Both the position numbers and the translations under genes were made by a program. Under the pieces are notes generated by a model, which searched no databases, was not told where the DNA came from, and was given only the letters and a program-made list of their open reading frames with translations. Positions 13,635 through 20,333 of a stretch of DNA of 24,068 nt are shown piece by piece. How positions within the stretch are numbered: the stretch's first letter is position 1; each line of letters starts with the position of its first letter. This DNA is from HK-STAS-PATE-34 sp031973435 (lineage in GTDB: Bacteria; Patescibacteriota; Minisyncoccia; Phycocordibacterales; UBA9973), in the NCBI GenBank assembly GCA_031973435.1, contig DALYDA010000010.1, forward strand, positions 1-24,068, written 5' to 3'.

Positions 13635-13997
13635 CTAATTTGTTCCTTCGTTCAACGTTGTTCCATTGTTCCCTATCTGTATTTGCTGCCCGAAAGGTAT
13701 CTCTGCTTGCTCTATATTTATGCTTTCTTCAACTTCTGTATTAGTGGAATCTTCTTCATCCCACCCTCCAGATTTTGCCTTGCCCCATATTCTACCAAAA
13801 CTTTCTGTCATGATAGAAATAGGACCGTTTGATTCTTTGTCTCCCGTATCATCATTTTTTGCAAGCTTGTCCATTGTTGAAAGACCAGCAACCCACCCCG
13901 CAATGAGTAAAAAAGTTACAACACCTACTACGACATACAAAACCCTGTGTTTGTAATCTGCATCTTTAGATCTAAGTGTGTTTATATACTCTTGCAT
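13635..13997 (-). CDS. Single-pass membrane protein of unknown function
   Basis: The 120-residue product has a short cytoplasmic N-terminus (MQEYINTLRSKDADYKHR), one membrane helix (about residues 19-39, VLYVVVGVVTFLLIAGWVAGL) and an acidic, low-complexity exterior of 80 residues (DDTGDKESNGP; EEDSTNTEVEESINIEQAE). I do not recognise a family. It lies 3 bases after the MBL-fold gene and 14 bases before gyrA, so it is almost certainly co-transcribed with both. The disordered tail suggests a tether or scaffold rather than an enzyme, but nothing here proves it. Confidence 0.75.
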   Translation of the reverse strand: MQEYINTLRSKDADYKHRVLYVVVGVVTFLLIAGWVAGLSTMDKLAKNDDTGDKESNGPISIMTESFGRIWGKAKSGGWDEEDSTNTEVEESINIEQAEIPFGQQIQIGNNGTTLNEGTN

Positions 13998-14000
13998 AAA

Positions 14001-14624
14001 TTATTTTGAATCGAGCACTACAATCGTACCATTTTTTTCCTGTACTTCTTTCTTTTTGATCGTCAACTTATCCAATTTTTCTACTGGACTACCAGAACTT
14101 TTTATAAATGATGCCAACGCTGTTTCTGTGTAGTCTACTGGGATAACAACAGAAGGCTCCAAAGAGAGAACAACTTTTTCTGCTTCGGCTGCACCGTATC
14201 CATCACCACCGGAAAGCGCAAGAATAAGTATATGAGCTGTTCCTATTTGCTCTTTTATGGAAGAGTTGAAACTGTTTTTAGAAAGTGGACCCGTAACAAC
14301 GACAACTATACCTTCTACTATTATTCTATATATAGTGTTCGGATAAAGCACTCCGTCTAGTGTCGTCTCTGTATATGCACCCACTATCTCCACATCTTTT
14401 ACTTCATACTCACCTGGCCCTGTTATACAAAAAGGTGTTCTATCTCCGTATTTCGCATCAGCAACACCACCATAATCTTTGTGAGAAACTGAAGAAATAA
14501 CAATATCTGAACCAAATTTTCCAGATCCCAAAAATGAGCTTCCCTTACTTGGAGGATTAACTGAGATAACAAGATCTCCTTGCTGTATCTTTATATGTTG
14601 CTTTCCTAAGTAGCTAATAATCAT
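14001..14624 (-). CDS. MBL-fold (UlaG-like) protein lacking the metal-binding motif
   Basis: The product of about 207 residues follows the metallo-beta-lactamase fold of the Lactamase_B_3/UlaG type: an initial MIISYLGKQHIKIQ strand pair, DIVISSVSHKDYGG where active enzymes have HxHxDH, FCITGPGEYEVKDVEIVGAY, and late strands ILILALSGG and SVVIPVDY. Only one His remains in the motif-1 region and the HxHxDH set is missing, so zinc hydrolase activity is unlikely. GPGEYEV is well kept, so the protein is probably functional in another way. The open frame could start at TTG 14630. I prefer ATG 14624 because an extended -10 box at 14632-14637 predicts transcription from about 14625, which would make 14624 a leaderless start. 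It is the first gene of the long minus-strand block. Confidence 0.82.
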   Translation of the reverse strand: MIISYLGKQHIKIQQGDLVISVNPPSKGSSFLGSGKFGSDIVISSVSHKDYGGVADAKYGDRTPFCITGPGEYEVKDVEIVGAYTETTLDGVLYPNTIYRIIVEGIVVVVTGPLSKNSFNSSIKEQIGTAHILILALSGGDGYGAAEAEKVVLSLEPSVVIPVDYTETALASFIKSSGSPVEKLDKLTIKKKEVQEKNGTIVVLDSK

Positions 14625-14631
14625 GCACAAT

Positions 14632-14640
14632 ATTGTACCA
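14632..14640 (-). promoter_or_regulatory. Extended -10 promoter of the MBL-gyrA-pilin block
   Basis: On the minus strand TGGTACAAT gives a TG-extended -10 (TACAAT at 14632-14637). There is no good -35. Its predicted start coincides with ATG 14624, implying a leaderless message. Confidence 0.6.
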
Positions 14641-14661
14641 TTTTAAACATCTGTATGCGAC

Positions 14662-14690
14662 TTGCAAAAGGGATTTTGGCGTGGTAATCT
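14662..14690 (+). promoter_or_regulatory. Likely promoter of rpsA
   Basis: TTGCAA (14662-14667), a 17-base spacer ending in TGG, and TAATCT (14685-14690). The start near 14697 leaves a leader of about 130 bases, the longest in the window. Confidence 0.5.
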
Positions 14691-14717
14691 TTGGGTATTA
14701 GCAGTCTCGCTTTGGAT

Positions 14718-14782
14718 AACCGCGATTTTGGCAGAAAAACAAAACCGCACCCATGGTGATACTCCGCAAAGGCGGTTTTTTT
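14718..14782 (+). promoter_or_regulatory. Terminator-like leader structure upstream of rpsA
   Basis: CCGC (14764-14767), AAAG and GCGG (14772-14775) form a tight hairpin followed by seven T (14776-14782), an intrinsic terminator shape. The same GCGGTTTT could instead pair with AAAACCGC (14741-14748), or with AACCGC (14718-14723). Three upstream strands competing for one downstream strand, between promoter and gene, is the layout of an attenuator. The controlling signal is unknown. Confidence 0.5.
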
Positions 14783-14828
14783 GTTGCCCTGTGAATATCA
14801 TGGCTCAACAGAAAAGAAAATAATATTT

Positions 14829-15923
14829 ATGACACAAACAAACGTAATAGTAGTAGACACACATCCGATAGTAGAACGTGTACAAAAAGACATAGCTAGT
14901 CCAGATGTGGATATGCTAGTTGAGGGGCCGGTAGTTGCCATCGAGAAAAATGCACTTTATGTAGACCTCGCACCATACGGAACAGGTATCATATACGGAC
15001 GTGAATTTATAAATGCACGCGATCTCATAAAGAAGATCAATGTTGGCGATCCAATAAAAGTAAAAATAGTAGAGAAGGAAAATGCAGATGGTTACATAGA
15101 GCTATCTCTAAAAGAAGCTAAGCAAGCTCTCGTTTGGAGTGAAGCAGAAAAAGCAATGAAACTAAAAACTGCTTTTGACCTAACTATCAAAGAAGCGAAC
15201 AAGGGTGGACTTATACTTGAATGGCAAGGTGTGTCTGGATTCCTTCCAGCATCACAACTAAAGCCAGAACATTATCCACGAGTTGAAGATTCAGATAAGG
15301 ATAAAATATGGAAAGAACTCAAAAAACTTGTTGGTGAGAAGATGCAAGTATCTATCATCTCTATGCTTCCAAAAGAAGGAAAACTTATTTTCTCTGAAAA
15401 AGATGGAGGAAGTGAAGAGCGAACAAACATGGTTTCTAAATACACTGTTGGAGATGAACTCGAAACAACAGTAGCTGGAATCGTAGACTTCGGAATCTTC
15501 CTAAAGGTTGAGGAAGGACTAGAAGGTCTCGTTCACATCTCTGAGATAGACTGGGGACTAGTTGAGGATCCACGAACAATGTTCAAGATTGGAGACAAAG
15601 TCAAAGCAAAGATCATCGATATCAAGGATGGAAAAGTTTCTCTTTCTGTAAAACAACTTAAGGAAAATCCTTGGAAAGAATTTGAAGGAAAACTAAACAA
15701 AGGAGATATCGTAAAGGGTGTTGTTATAAAGTTCAACAAACACGGAGCACTTGTTTCTATCAAGCCAGGAGTTGCAGGGCTCGTTCACCACTCACTCTTT
15801 GGAAGTGAAGACAAACTTCGAGAAGCGCTCGAACTTGGAAAAACTTACTCATTCCAAATAACACTATTCGAGCCAAAGGAACACAAGATGACTCTAGTAT
15901 TCCTAGACGAGAAGGCAAAGTAA
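14829..15923 (+). CDS. rpsA: Ribosomal protein S1, four-repeat form
   Basis: S1 binds mRNA on the 30S subunit and helps unfold and place messages. From ATG 14829 the 364-residue product carries four S1 (OB-fold) repeats at about residues 29-95, 112-190, 207-275 and 292-357. The third (VAGIVDFGIFLKVEEGLEGLVHISEI) is the most canonical. E. coli S1 has six repeats; four is common in other phyla. The frame is open back to TTG 14781, but that start lies at the end of a terminator hairpin and adds an unconserved segment, so ATG 14829 is preferred. No Shine-Dalgarno sequence is visible. The gene is monocistronic: a leader with terminator-like structure precedes it and a terminator follows (15938-15969). 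Confidence 0.93.
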   Translation: MTQTNVIVVDTHPIVERVQKDIASPDVDMLVEGPVVAIEKNALYVDLAPYGTGIIYGREFINARDLIKKINVGDPIKVKIVEKENADGYIELSLKEAKQALVWSEAEKAMKLKTAFDLTIKEANKGGLILEWQGVSGFLPASQLKPEHYPRVEDSDKDKIWKELKKLVGEKMQVSIISMLPKEGKLIFSEKDGGSEERTNMVSKYTVGDELETTVAGIVDFGIFLKVEEGLEGLVHISEIDWGLVEDPRTMFKIGDKVKAKIIDIKDGKVSLSVKQLKENPWKEFEGKLNKGDIVKGVVIKFNKHGALVSIKPGVAGLVHHSLFGSEDKLREALELGKTYSFQITLFEPKEHKMTLVFLDEKAK

Positions 15924-15937
15924 TATAAGAAAGAGAT

Positions 15938-15969
15938 AAAAAACCATCCAAATTTAGGGGTGGTTTTTT
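15938..15969 (+). terminator. Intrinsic terminator after rpsA
   Basis: AAAAAACCATCC (15938-15949) pairs with GGGTGGTTTTTT (15958-15969) with one mismatch. The loop is AAATTTAG. Confidence 0.85.
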
Positions 15970-15971
15970 AG

Positions 15972-16000
15972 TTGACAACCTACTTATCAAGGGAGATAAT
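15972..16000 (+). promoter_or_regulatory. Promoter of the first small membrane-protein gene
   Basis: TTGACA (15972-15977), a 17-base spacer and GATAAT (15995-16000), starting 3 bases after the rpsA terminator. The predicted leader is about 11 bases. Confidence 0.85.
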
Positions 16001-16017
16001 TATATAAAATTCAAGTC

Positions 16018-16392
16018 ATGATGTCCGTTGTAAAACAAACTATAGAAAAAGAGCAGAGGAGAAATTTTTTTATCTTGTTTATAATCTGTAGTATATTTTG
16101 GTCAATTGTCCTAACTCCTTCACTTTTTCTTTTTGAGGTAAAAAACAAATTCATATTTTACGGTTCATTTGTCATGGCCAATCTTATTATGTGCGTCATT
16201 GGATTCTATATTATTAGAAACAACCACATACAAATGGTTCGAGTCCTGTGGAAAAATAACAAAATAACCCTAGATGATAAAGAAAAAACCTTGGCAATAA
16301 AAAAACTAAAGAAAATTGATATGGACGAGGATATCCTCTATATCTTTTCTGAAAAGAACAAAATTACCGTAGAAATGCTAGCCAACTTGTAG
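16018..16392 (+). CDS. Two-helix membrane protein of unknown function, paralog A
   Basis: The 124-residue product has an amphipathic charged start (MMSVVKQTIEKEQRR), two membrane helices (about residues 17-39 and 47-67) and a charged cytoplasmic tail of about 55 residues ending KITVEMLANL. It matches the next gene in layout and at both ends (TIEKEQRRNF / TIEREVWRFY; ITVEMLANL / VTEEMILSL), so the two are tandem paralogs. I do not recognise a family. ATG occurs twice at the start (16018, 16021) and either may be used. It has its own promoter and terminator. Confidence 0.8.
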   Translation: MMSVVKQTIEKEQRRNFFILFIICSIFWSIVLTPSLFLFEVKNKFIFYGSFVMANLIMCVIGFYIIRNNHIQMVRVLWKNNKITLDDKEKTLAIKKLKKIDMDEDILYIFSEKNKITVEMLANL

Positions 16393-16413
16393 CCACTCAT
16401 AGAGTGGTTTTTT
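16393..16413 (+). terminator. Terminator between the two membrane-protein paralogs
   Basis: CCACTC (16393-16398) and GAGTGG (16402-16407) with a 3-base loop, then six T, directly after the TAG stop. Confidence 0.85.
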
Positions 16414-16415
16414 AA

Positions 16416-16444
16416 TTGACAAATTGGAGGAAAAGATATATTTT
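16416..16444 (+). promoter_or_regulatory. Promoter of membrane-protein paralog B
   Basis: TTGACA (16416-16421), a 17-base spacer and TATTTT (16439-16444), 3 bases after the terminator. This repeats the terminator-TTGACA arrangement before paralog A. Confidence 0.7.
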
Positions 16445-16462
16445 TAATAAAAATCTAGAAAA

Positions 16463-16846
16463 ATGGACACTACTTTGAAACATACTATCGAAAGAGAAGT
16501 CTGGAGGTTTTATTTACAAATAGGGACAATCTCGTCACTACTTACAATTGTAGTAGGGTTATTCTTAGAATATTCAGATGAGGGATATGCCACTTTTTGG
16601 ATAATTGCCGGATTCATTTTATTTATTTGGGCTATGTGTGTTTTTTATGTTCTGTACGACATCAGAGAGAACAAAGAAATAATAAAAGGATTCTGGAGTA
16701 ATTATCGTAAGGTAACCTCAGGTGATAATGATGAGAGTTGGTCACTCACTATTTTGTCCCAACTCACCTGGAACGGAGTTGGGGAAAAGACTACAAAACT
16801 TTTTAAAGAAAAAAGAGTTACAGAGGAAATGATTCTTTCATTATAA
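16463..16846 (+). CDS. Two-helix membrane protein of unknown function, paralog B
   Basis: The 127-residue product has a charged start (MDTTLKHTIEREVWRFY), helices at about residues 19-36 and 44-65 and a cytoplasmic tail of about 60 residues ending KRVTEEMILSL. Layout and both termini match paralog A, while the middle has diverged strongly, consistent with an old tandem duplication. The tail contains WSLTILSQLTWNGVGEKTTKLFKEK, which could form a small helical domain. There is no recognised family. It is a monocistronic unit with a strong terminator at its stop codon. Confidence 0.8.
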   Translation: MDTTLKHTIEREVWRFYLQIGTISSLLTIVVGLFLEYSDEGYATFWIIAGFILFIWAMCVFYVLYDIRENKEIIKGFWSNYRKVTSGDNDESWSLTILSQLTWNGVGEKTTKLFKEKRVTEEMILSL

Positions 16847-16873
16847 ATACTACCGCAATGGTAGTATTTTTTT
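16846..16873 (+). terminator. Intrinsic terminator after paralog B
   Basis: AATACTACC (16846-16854) and GGTAGTATT (16860-16868) form a perfect 9-bp stem with a 5-base loop and a T tract. The stem begins inside the stop codon. Confidence 0.9.
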
Positions 16874-16884
16874 ATATAACCTTA

Positions 16885-16904
16885 AAACTTTCAACTTTAA
16901 ACTA
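16885..16904. repeat. Short AT-rich intergenic repeat, copy 2
   Basis: AAACTTTCAAC (16885-16895) and AACTTTAAACT (16894-16904) are reverse complements of the two 11-mers at 2918-2928 and 2931-2941. Confidence 0.4.
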
Positions 16905-16907
16905 ACT

Positions 16908-17501
16908 TCACCAACTATTAACTTCATTTGCAGCTATGGCTTGTCCCCTTTCAGATATTAAAACAAGTGCCTCCCCAACTTTTTTCGTAACTTTTTTGAG
17001 TTCTTCTTCCTCCTTTGGGGTAAATGTCTTCATAAGAAAAGCAAGCACATCCTTCTCACCACTAGGTTTCTTTATTTTTCCTCCAGGAGTATGAGGAGAT
17101 ACTCCAACACGAAGCCTTGGGAAAGCCTCTGTTTTTACATGGTTGATTATAGAGCCGACTCCGTTGTGTCCACCGGAACTTCTGTTAAATGAAAGTTTGA
17201 TCTTCCCTATTGGCATATCTAGATCATCATAAACAACAACACATTTCTCGAGTTGTTTATTTGAAAGTTTAAGAGCTTTTACAGAGCGCCCAGAATTGTT
17301 CATGTATGCCTCCGGTAGGATAAAAGTAAAAGACTCTCCATCCATTTCTCCTTTTGCTTTTAGAGCATCGAGAACTTTGTCGTATTTCCAATCAGTAAAT
17401 TTGTTTTTCTTTGCAAGTGCAATCAAAAGTGAACGCCCAGCATTGTGCCGAGTTCCTTCGTATTCATCTCCTTTGTTTCCAAGTCCTACCGCATAAATCA
17501 T
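16908..17501 (-). CDS. pth: Peptidyl-tRNA hydrolase
   Basis: Pth cleaves peptidyl-tRNAs released early from ribosomes and recycles the tRNA. The 197-residue product from ATG 17501 carries GLGNKGDEYEGTRHNAG with the catalytic His19, the YMNNSG motif, DDLDMPIGKIKLSFNRSSGGHNG (the catalytic-Asp and substrate-clamp region) and FPRLRVGVSP. The open frame extends 19 codons upstream (to 17558), but the conserved family start is MIYAVGLGN. A -10 box at 17508-17513 also predicts transcription from about 17501, making this a leaderless start. It is divergent from lepB across a 400-base gap and convergent with paralog B. Confidence 0.95.
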   Translation of the reverse strand: MIYAVGLGNKGDEYEGTRHNAGRSLLIALAKKNKFTDWKYDKVLDALKAKGEMDGESFTFILPEAYMNNSGRSVKALKLSNKQLEKCVVVYDDLDMPIGKIKLSFNRSSGGHNGVGSIINHVKTEAFPRLRVGVSPHTPGGKIKKPSGEKDVLAFLMKTFTPKEEEELKKVTKKVGEALVLISERGQAIAANEVNSW

Positions 17502-17507
17502 AAAGTG

Positions 17508-17516
17508 AGTATAACA
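17508..17516 (-). promoter_or_regulatory. Extended -10 promoter of pth
   Basis: On the minus strand TGTTATACT gives a TG-extended -10 (TATACT at 17508-17513), about 7 bases from ATG 17501. No -35 match is seen. Confidence 0.6.
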
Positions 17517-17558
17517 TGCTCGATTACTCAATGATAAATACAACACATTATTTTTCAC

Positions 17559-17643
17559 GCTTGCCCGAGAAGTACGGATATTTTCTTGCTAGAAAATTCC
17601 TCGTACTCGCGCCAGTCGCGCTCGCAAGTCTTCTCGAACAAGC
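17559..17643 (+). repeat. 85-bp palindromic intergenic element, copy A
   Basis: The ends GCTTGCCCGAGAAG (17559-17572) and CTTCTCGAACAAGC (17630-17643) are inverted repeats with two mismatches, and an inner CTTGC/GCAAG pair nests within. The core TCGCGCCAGTCGCGCTC (17607-17623) occurs exactly, in reverse complement, in copy B, along with ACGGATA and TTCCTCG. It has no credible gene and lies in the 404-base gap between pth and lepB. Confidence 0.75.
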
Positions 17644-17730
17644 ATTTGTGCTTGTTTTAGAATGCAAAATTAGAGTTCTGTATAAAATAAAATATATCCA
17701 TATTAGTAGAGCCCGTACTTAAATATCCCC

Positions 17731-17821
17731 TTATTGCCAGGAGAAAGGCTAGTGAGCGCGACTGGCGCGAACTCGAGGAAAAATGTAGCAACATTTTATC
17801 CGTGCTTTCTAATGGCAATAA
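17731..17821 (-). repeat. 91-bp palindromic intergenic element, copy B (inverted)
   Basis: The ends TTATTGCCAGGAGAAAG (17731-17747) and CTTTCTAATGGCAATAA (17805-17821) are 17-bp inverted repeats with two mismatches. GAGCGCGACTGGCGCGA (17754-17770) is the exact reverse complement of the copy A core; CGAGGAA and TATCCGT also match. The two copies face each other across about 87 AT-rich bases in which I see nothing else. Arm sequences differ between copies while pairing is kept, as expected for a selected stem or an old mobile hairpin. Confidence 0.75.
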
Positions 17822-17891
17822 AAGAAAAAATTTTGCATTTTCATTTTACAAATCGGACACAACATTTGCCTTTGTGTCAATAGATATGGTG

Positions 17892-17900
17892 TGGTAAAAT
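17892..17900 (+). promoter_or_regulatory. Extended -10 promoter of lepB
   Basis: TGGTAAAAT has the TG extension and a 5-of-6 -10 (17895-17900). The ATG at 17907 is 7 bases from the -10, so the message should be leaderless. Confidence 0.6.
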
Positions 17901-17906
17901 GTCGCA

Positions 17907-18485
17907 ATGGAACCAAATCTAAACGTTGAAAATACAAAAAACAGTGGACTAAAGTCCTTCTTCGAACTTATACGATACGTCGTTGTCGCACTTATCGTTG
18001 TATTTATCGTTAGAACATACATCGCACAACCTTTCGTAGTATCAGGATCATCTATGTATCCTACATTCGAAGACAGAGAGTACTTGATAGTGGATGAAAT
18101 ATCCTACCTGTTCCATAACCCAGAAAGAGGAGATGTGGTAGTTTTTCATTACCCAAAGAATCCTGATCAGTTTTTCATAAAGAGAATTATCGGACTCCCT
18201 GGAGAGGTTGTTACTATCATGGGAAGCACAGTTGTAATAACAGATACTAATGGAGCAGAAACTGTACTTGAAGAACCATATGTAGAAAATATTTCATCAA
18301 ATGACCAATCATACAAACTAAACGAGGACGAATACTTCGTGATGGGAGACAACAGAGGAGCGAGTTCTGATTCACGAAGCTGGGGTAACCTACCAAAAGA
18401 AAACATAGTCGGACAACCTTTCGTTAGACTCTTCCCTGCTTCGTCCATCACACTTATGCCAGGAAAATTTGACCAATCAATATAA
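17907..18485 (+). CDS. lepB: Signal peptidase I
   Basis: The enzyme cuts signal peptides from exported proteins at the outer face of the membrane. The 192-residue product has one N-terminal membrane helix (about 20-37), box B SGSSMYPT with the nucleophile Ser49, box D FIKRIIGLPGE with the general-base Lys92, and box E GDNRGASSDSRSWG. The length and single anchor resemble Gram-positive-type SipS enzymes rather than E. coli LepB. It is the likely processor of the signal peptides on the pilin-like and secreted proteins in this window. It opens a plus-strand operon: hisS follows after 5 bases. Confidence 0.96.
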   Translation: MEPNLNVENTKNSGLKSFFELIRYVVVALIVVFIVRTYIAQPFVVSGSSMYPTFEDREYLIVDEISYLFHNPERGDVVVFHYPKNPDQFFIKRIIGLPGEVVTIMGSTVVITDTNGAETVLEEPYVENISSNDQSYKLNEDEYFVMGDNRGASSDSRSWGNLPKENIVGQPFVRLFPASSITLMPGKFDQSI

Positions 18486-18490
18486 AATAT

Positions 18491-19795
18491 ATGACAACAA
18501 AAAAACCAGCAGCTAAAAAAGAAAATTTCCAAGCACCAAAAGGTATGCGAGACATAATGGGAGATGACTATTATCTTTTCCAAGGATTCTTCGAAAAGGC
18601 ACAGGAAGTCGCGATGTATTATGGTTTCAAGCCTATAGAGACTCCGATGCTTGAACAAGAAGAAGTGTTTACTTCGTCTATCGGTGAGGGTACCGATATA
18701 GTAGACAAAGAGATGTATTCTCTAAAAACAAAAGGCGGTGACCATTTAGCACTTCGCCCTGAGCACACAGCACCTCTCATGAGAGCATATATAGAACACG
18801 GTATGCAGAACCAGCCTCAACCGGCAATGTTCTACCAGTACGGACCAGTATTTCGACATGACAACCCCCAAGCTGGACGTTACCGACAGTTCTATCAGTT
18901 TGATATGGATGCTATAGGGAGCGAGAAAAGTATCATAGATGCACTTGTTATCAAGGGAGCTATGACTATACTCGAAGAGGCTGGTGCAGAGAACCTGTCT
19001 GTAGACATAAACTCTATCGGAGACAAAGAATGTAGATCTGGTTATATAAAGGAACTCACAAACTACTATCGAAAGCACATAAACGACCTAGGTCCGATAG
19101 ATAGAGAAAGACTAAAGAACAATCCACTTCGAATACTCGACTCTAAAGATCCTAAAACTATTGCCATAAACGAAGGTGCACCTGACGCTATTGCTCACCT
19201 TTGTTCTTCTTGTAAACGTCACTTCAAAGAGGTACTAGAGTACCTAGAAGAATTAGGTATCCCCTATCAAATAAACAAGAATCTTGTTCGCGGACTTTCA
19301 TACTACACAAGAACAGTTTTTGAGATCATTGTTGATGTAAAAGACGCTGAAGGAAATGTAAAACCACTAACTATCGCAGGAGGAGGAAGATATGACTACT
19401 TGGGTAAAGTATTGGGATCAAAGAAAGATATCCCAGCAGTTGGAGTATCTTTTGGAGTAGACCGAGTTATCATACAGCCTTGGTATAAAAAACTTATGCC
19501 TCGCATAATGAAGAAACCAAAAGTTTATTTCATCCAACTAGGAAGTGATGCAAAACTAAAGTCTCTTGCAGTTTTGGAAATGCTACGAAAAGCAAAAGTT
19601 CCTGTAATGCAAACACTTTCCAAGGATTCTCTAGGCGCACAACTTGCGATAGTTGAAAAACTCGCGATCCCTTATGCAATAATCCTTGGGCAAAAAGAAG
19701 CCATGGACAAAACAGTGATTGTTCGCGACATGTCAACAAGAAGCCAGGAGATAGTGAAGCTCGCTAAACTTGGCGACTATCTAAAAGATTTATAG
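18491..19795 (+). CDS. hisS: Histidyl-tRNA synthetase
   Basis: HisRS charges tRNA-His with histidine. The 434-residue class II enzyme shows LALRPEHTAPLMRAY (about 86-100), the motif 2 loop FRHDNPQAGRYRQFYQFDMDAIG (121-143), the His-specific signature LVRGLSYYTRTVFE (265-278), GGGRYD (297-302) and motif 3 GVSFGVDRVI (318-327). A C-terminal anticodon-binding domain (VYFIQLGSDAK onward) completes it. The length is typical. The N-terminus carries a short Lys/Ala extension. The gene is tightly packed between lepB and def (4-base gap), without a Shine-Dalgarno sequence. Confidence 0.97.
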   Translation: MTTKKPAAKKENFQAPKGMRDIMGDDYYLFQGFFEKAQEVAMYYGFKPIETPMLEQEEVFTSSIGEGTDIVDKEMYSLKTKGGDHLALRPEHTAPLMRAYIEHGMQNQPQPAMFYQYGPVFRHDNPQAGRYRQFYQFDMDAIGSEKSIIDALVIKGAMTILEEAGAENLSVDINSIGDKECRSGYIKELTNYYRKHINDLGPIDRERLKNNPLRILDSKDPKTIAINEGAPDAIAHLCSSCKRHFKEVLEYLEELGIPYQINKNLVRGLSYYTRTVFEIIVDVKDAEGNVKPLTIAGGGRYDYLGKVLGSKKDIPAVGVSFGVDRVIIQPWYKKLMPRIMKKPKVYFIQLGSDAKLKSLAVLEMLRKAKVPVMQTLSKDSLGAQLAIVEKLAIPYAIILGQKEAMDKTVIVRDMSTRSQEIVKLAKLGDYLKDL

Positions 19796-19799
19796 TAGC

Positions 19800-20333
19800 G
19801 TGAAAAATATACCAAAAATAGTACAAGAAGGAGAGAAAGTTTTGCATGAAGCAGCAAAAGATGTTTTGCTTTCTGAAATAAAAAAGCCAAAAATAAAAAA
19901 GATAATCGAAGGCATGATGCTTGCACTAGACGGACAAAAGGATGGAGTTGGGCTTGCAGCCCCACAGATTGGAGTTCCGCTACGTATCTTTGTTGTATCT
20001 GGGAACGTACTATCATCAGGCAAACCACTAGTATGTATAAATCCTGAAATAAAAAAGAGGTCCAAAGAAACAAAATGGCTCCAAGAAGGATGTCTTTCTG
20101 TGAGATGGACATATGGTGAAGTGAAGCGCCATGCCAGAGTAACACTCGAGGCGTATGATGAAAATGGTGAAAAGTTTATGCGCGGAGCAAGCGGACTACT
20201 TGCTCATATCTTCCAGCATGAAGTAGACCACCTAGACGGAATACTATTTATAGACAAGGCAAAAAACACTGAGGAATTATCCGATGAAGAGAAAGATGCT
20301 TATACAAAAAAATATGACCTCACATCATCCTAA
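19800..20333 (+). CDS. def: Peptide deformylase
   Basis: The enzyme removes the formyl group from the initiator methionine of new proteins. The 177-residue product has all three motifs: GVGLAAPQ (49-56), EGCLS (95-99, metal ligand Cys97) and QHEVDHLDG (138-146, metal ligands His139 and His143, catalytic Glu140). The start is GTG 19800, four bases after hisS; no ATG lies close enough upstream, and the N-terminal sequence fits the family (IVQEGEKVLHEAA). It overlaps fmt by 20 bases. Pairing with fmt, which adds the formyl group, is a classic arrangement and shows that this cell uses formylated initiation. Confidence 0.96.
   Translation: MKNIPKIVQEGEKVLHEAAKDVLLSEIKKPKIKKIIEGMMLALDGQKDGVGLAAPQIGVPLRIFVVSGNVLSSGKPLVCINPEIKKRSKETKWLQEGCLSVRWTYGEVKRHARVTLEAYDENGEKFMRGASGLLAHIFQHEVDHLDGILFIDKAKNTEELSDEEKDAYTKKYDLTSS

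Noticed and set aside
14781..14828. TTG 14781 as the rpsA start
   Set aside because: It lies in the T tract of a terminator hairpin and adds residues with no S1 character; ATG 14829 fits better.
17559..17821. A degraded insertion sequence with transposase
   Set aside because: No transposase-like frame or remnant is visible; the element is entirely palindromic non-coding sequence.
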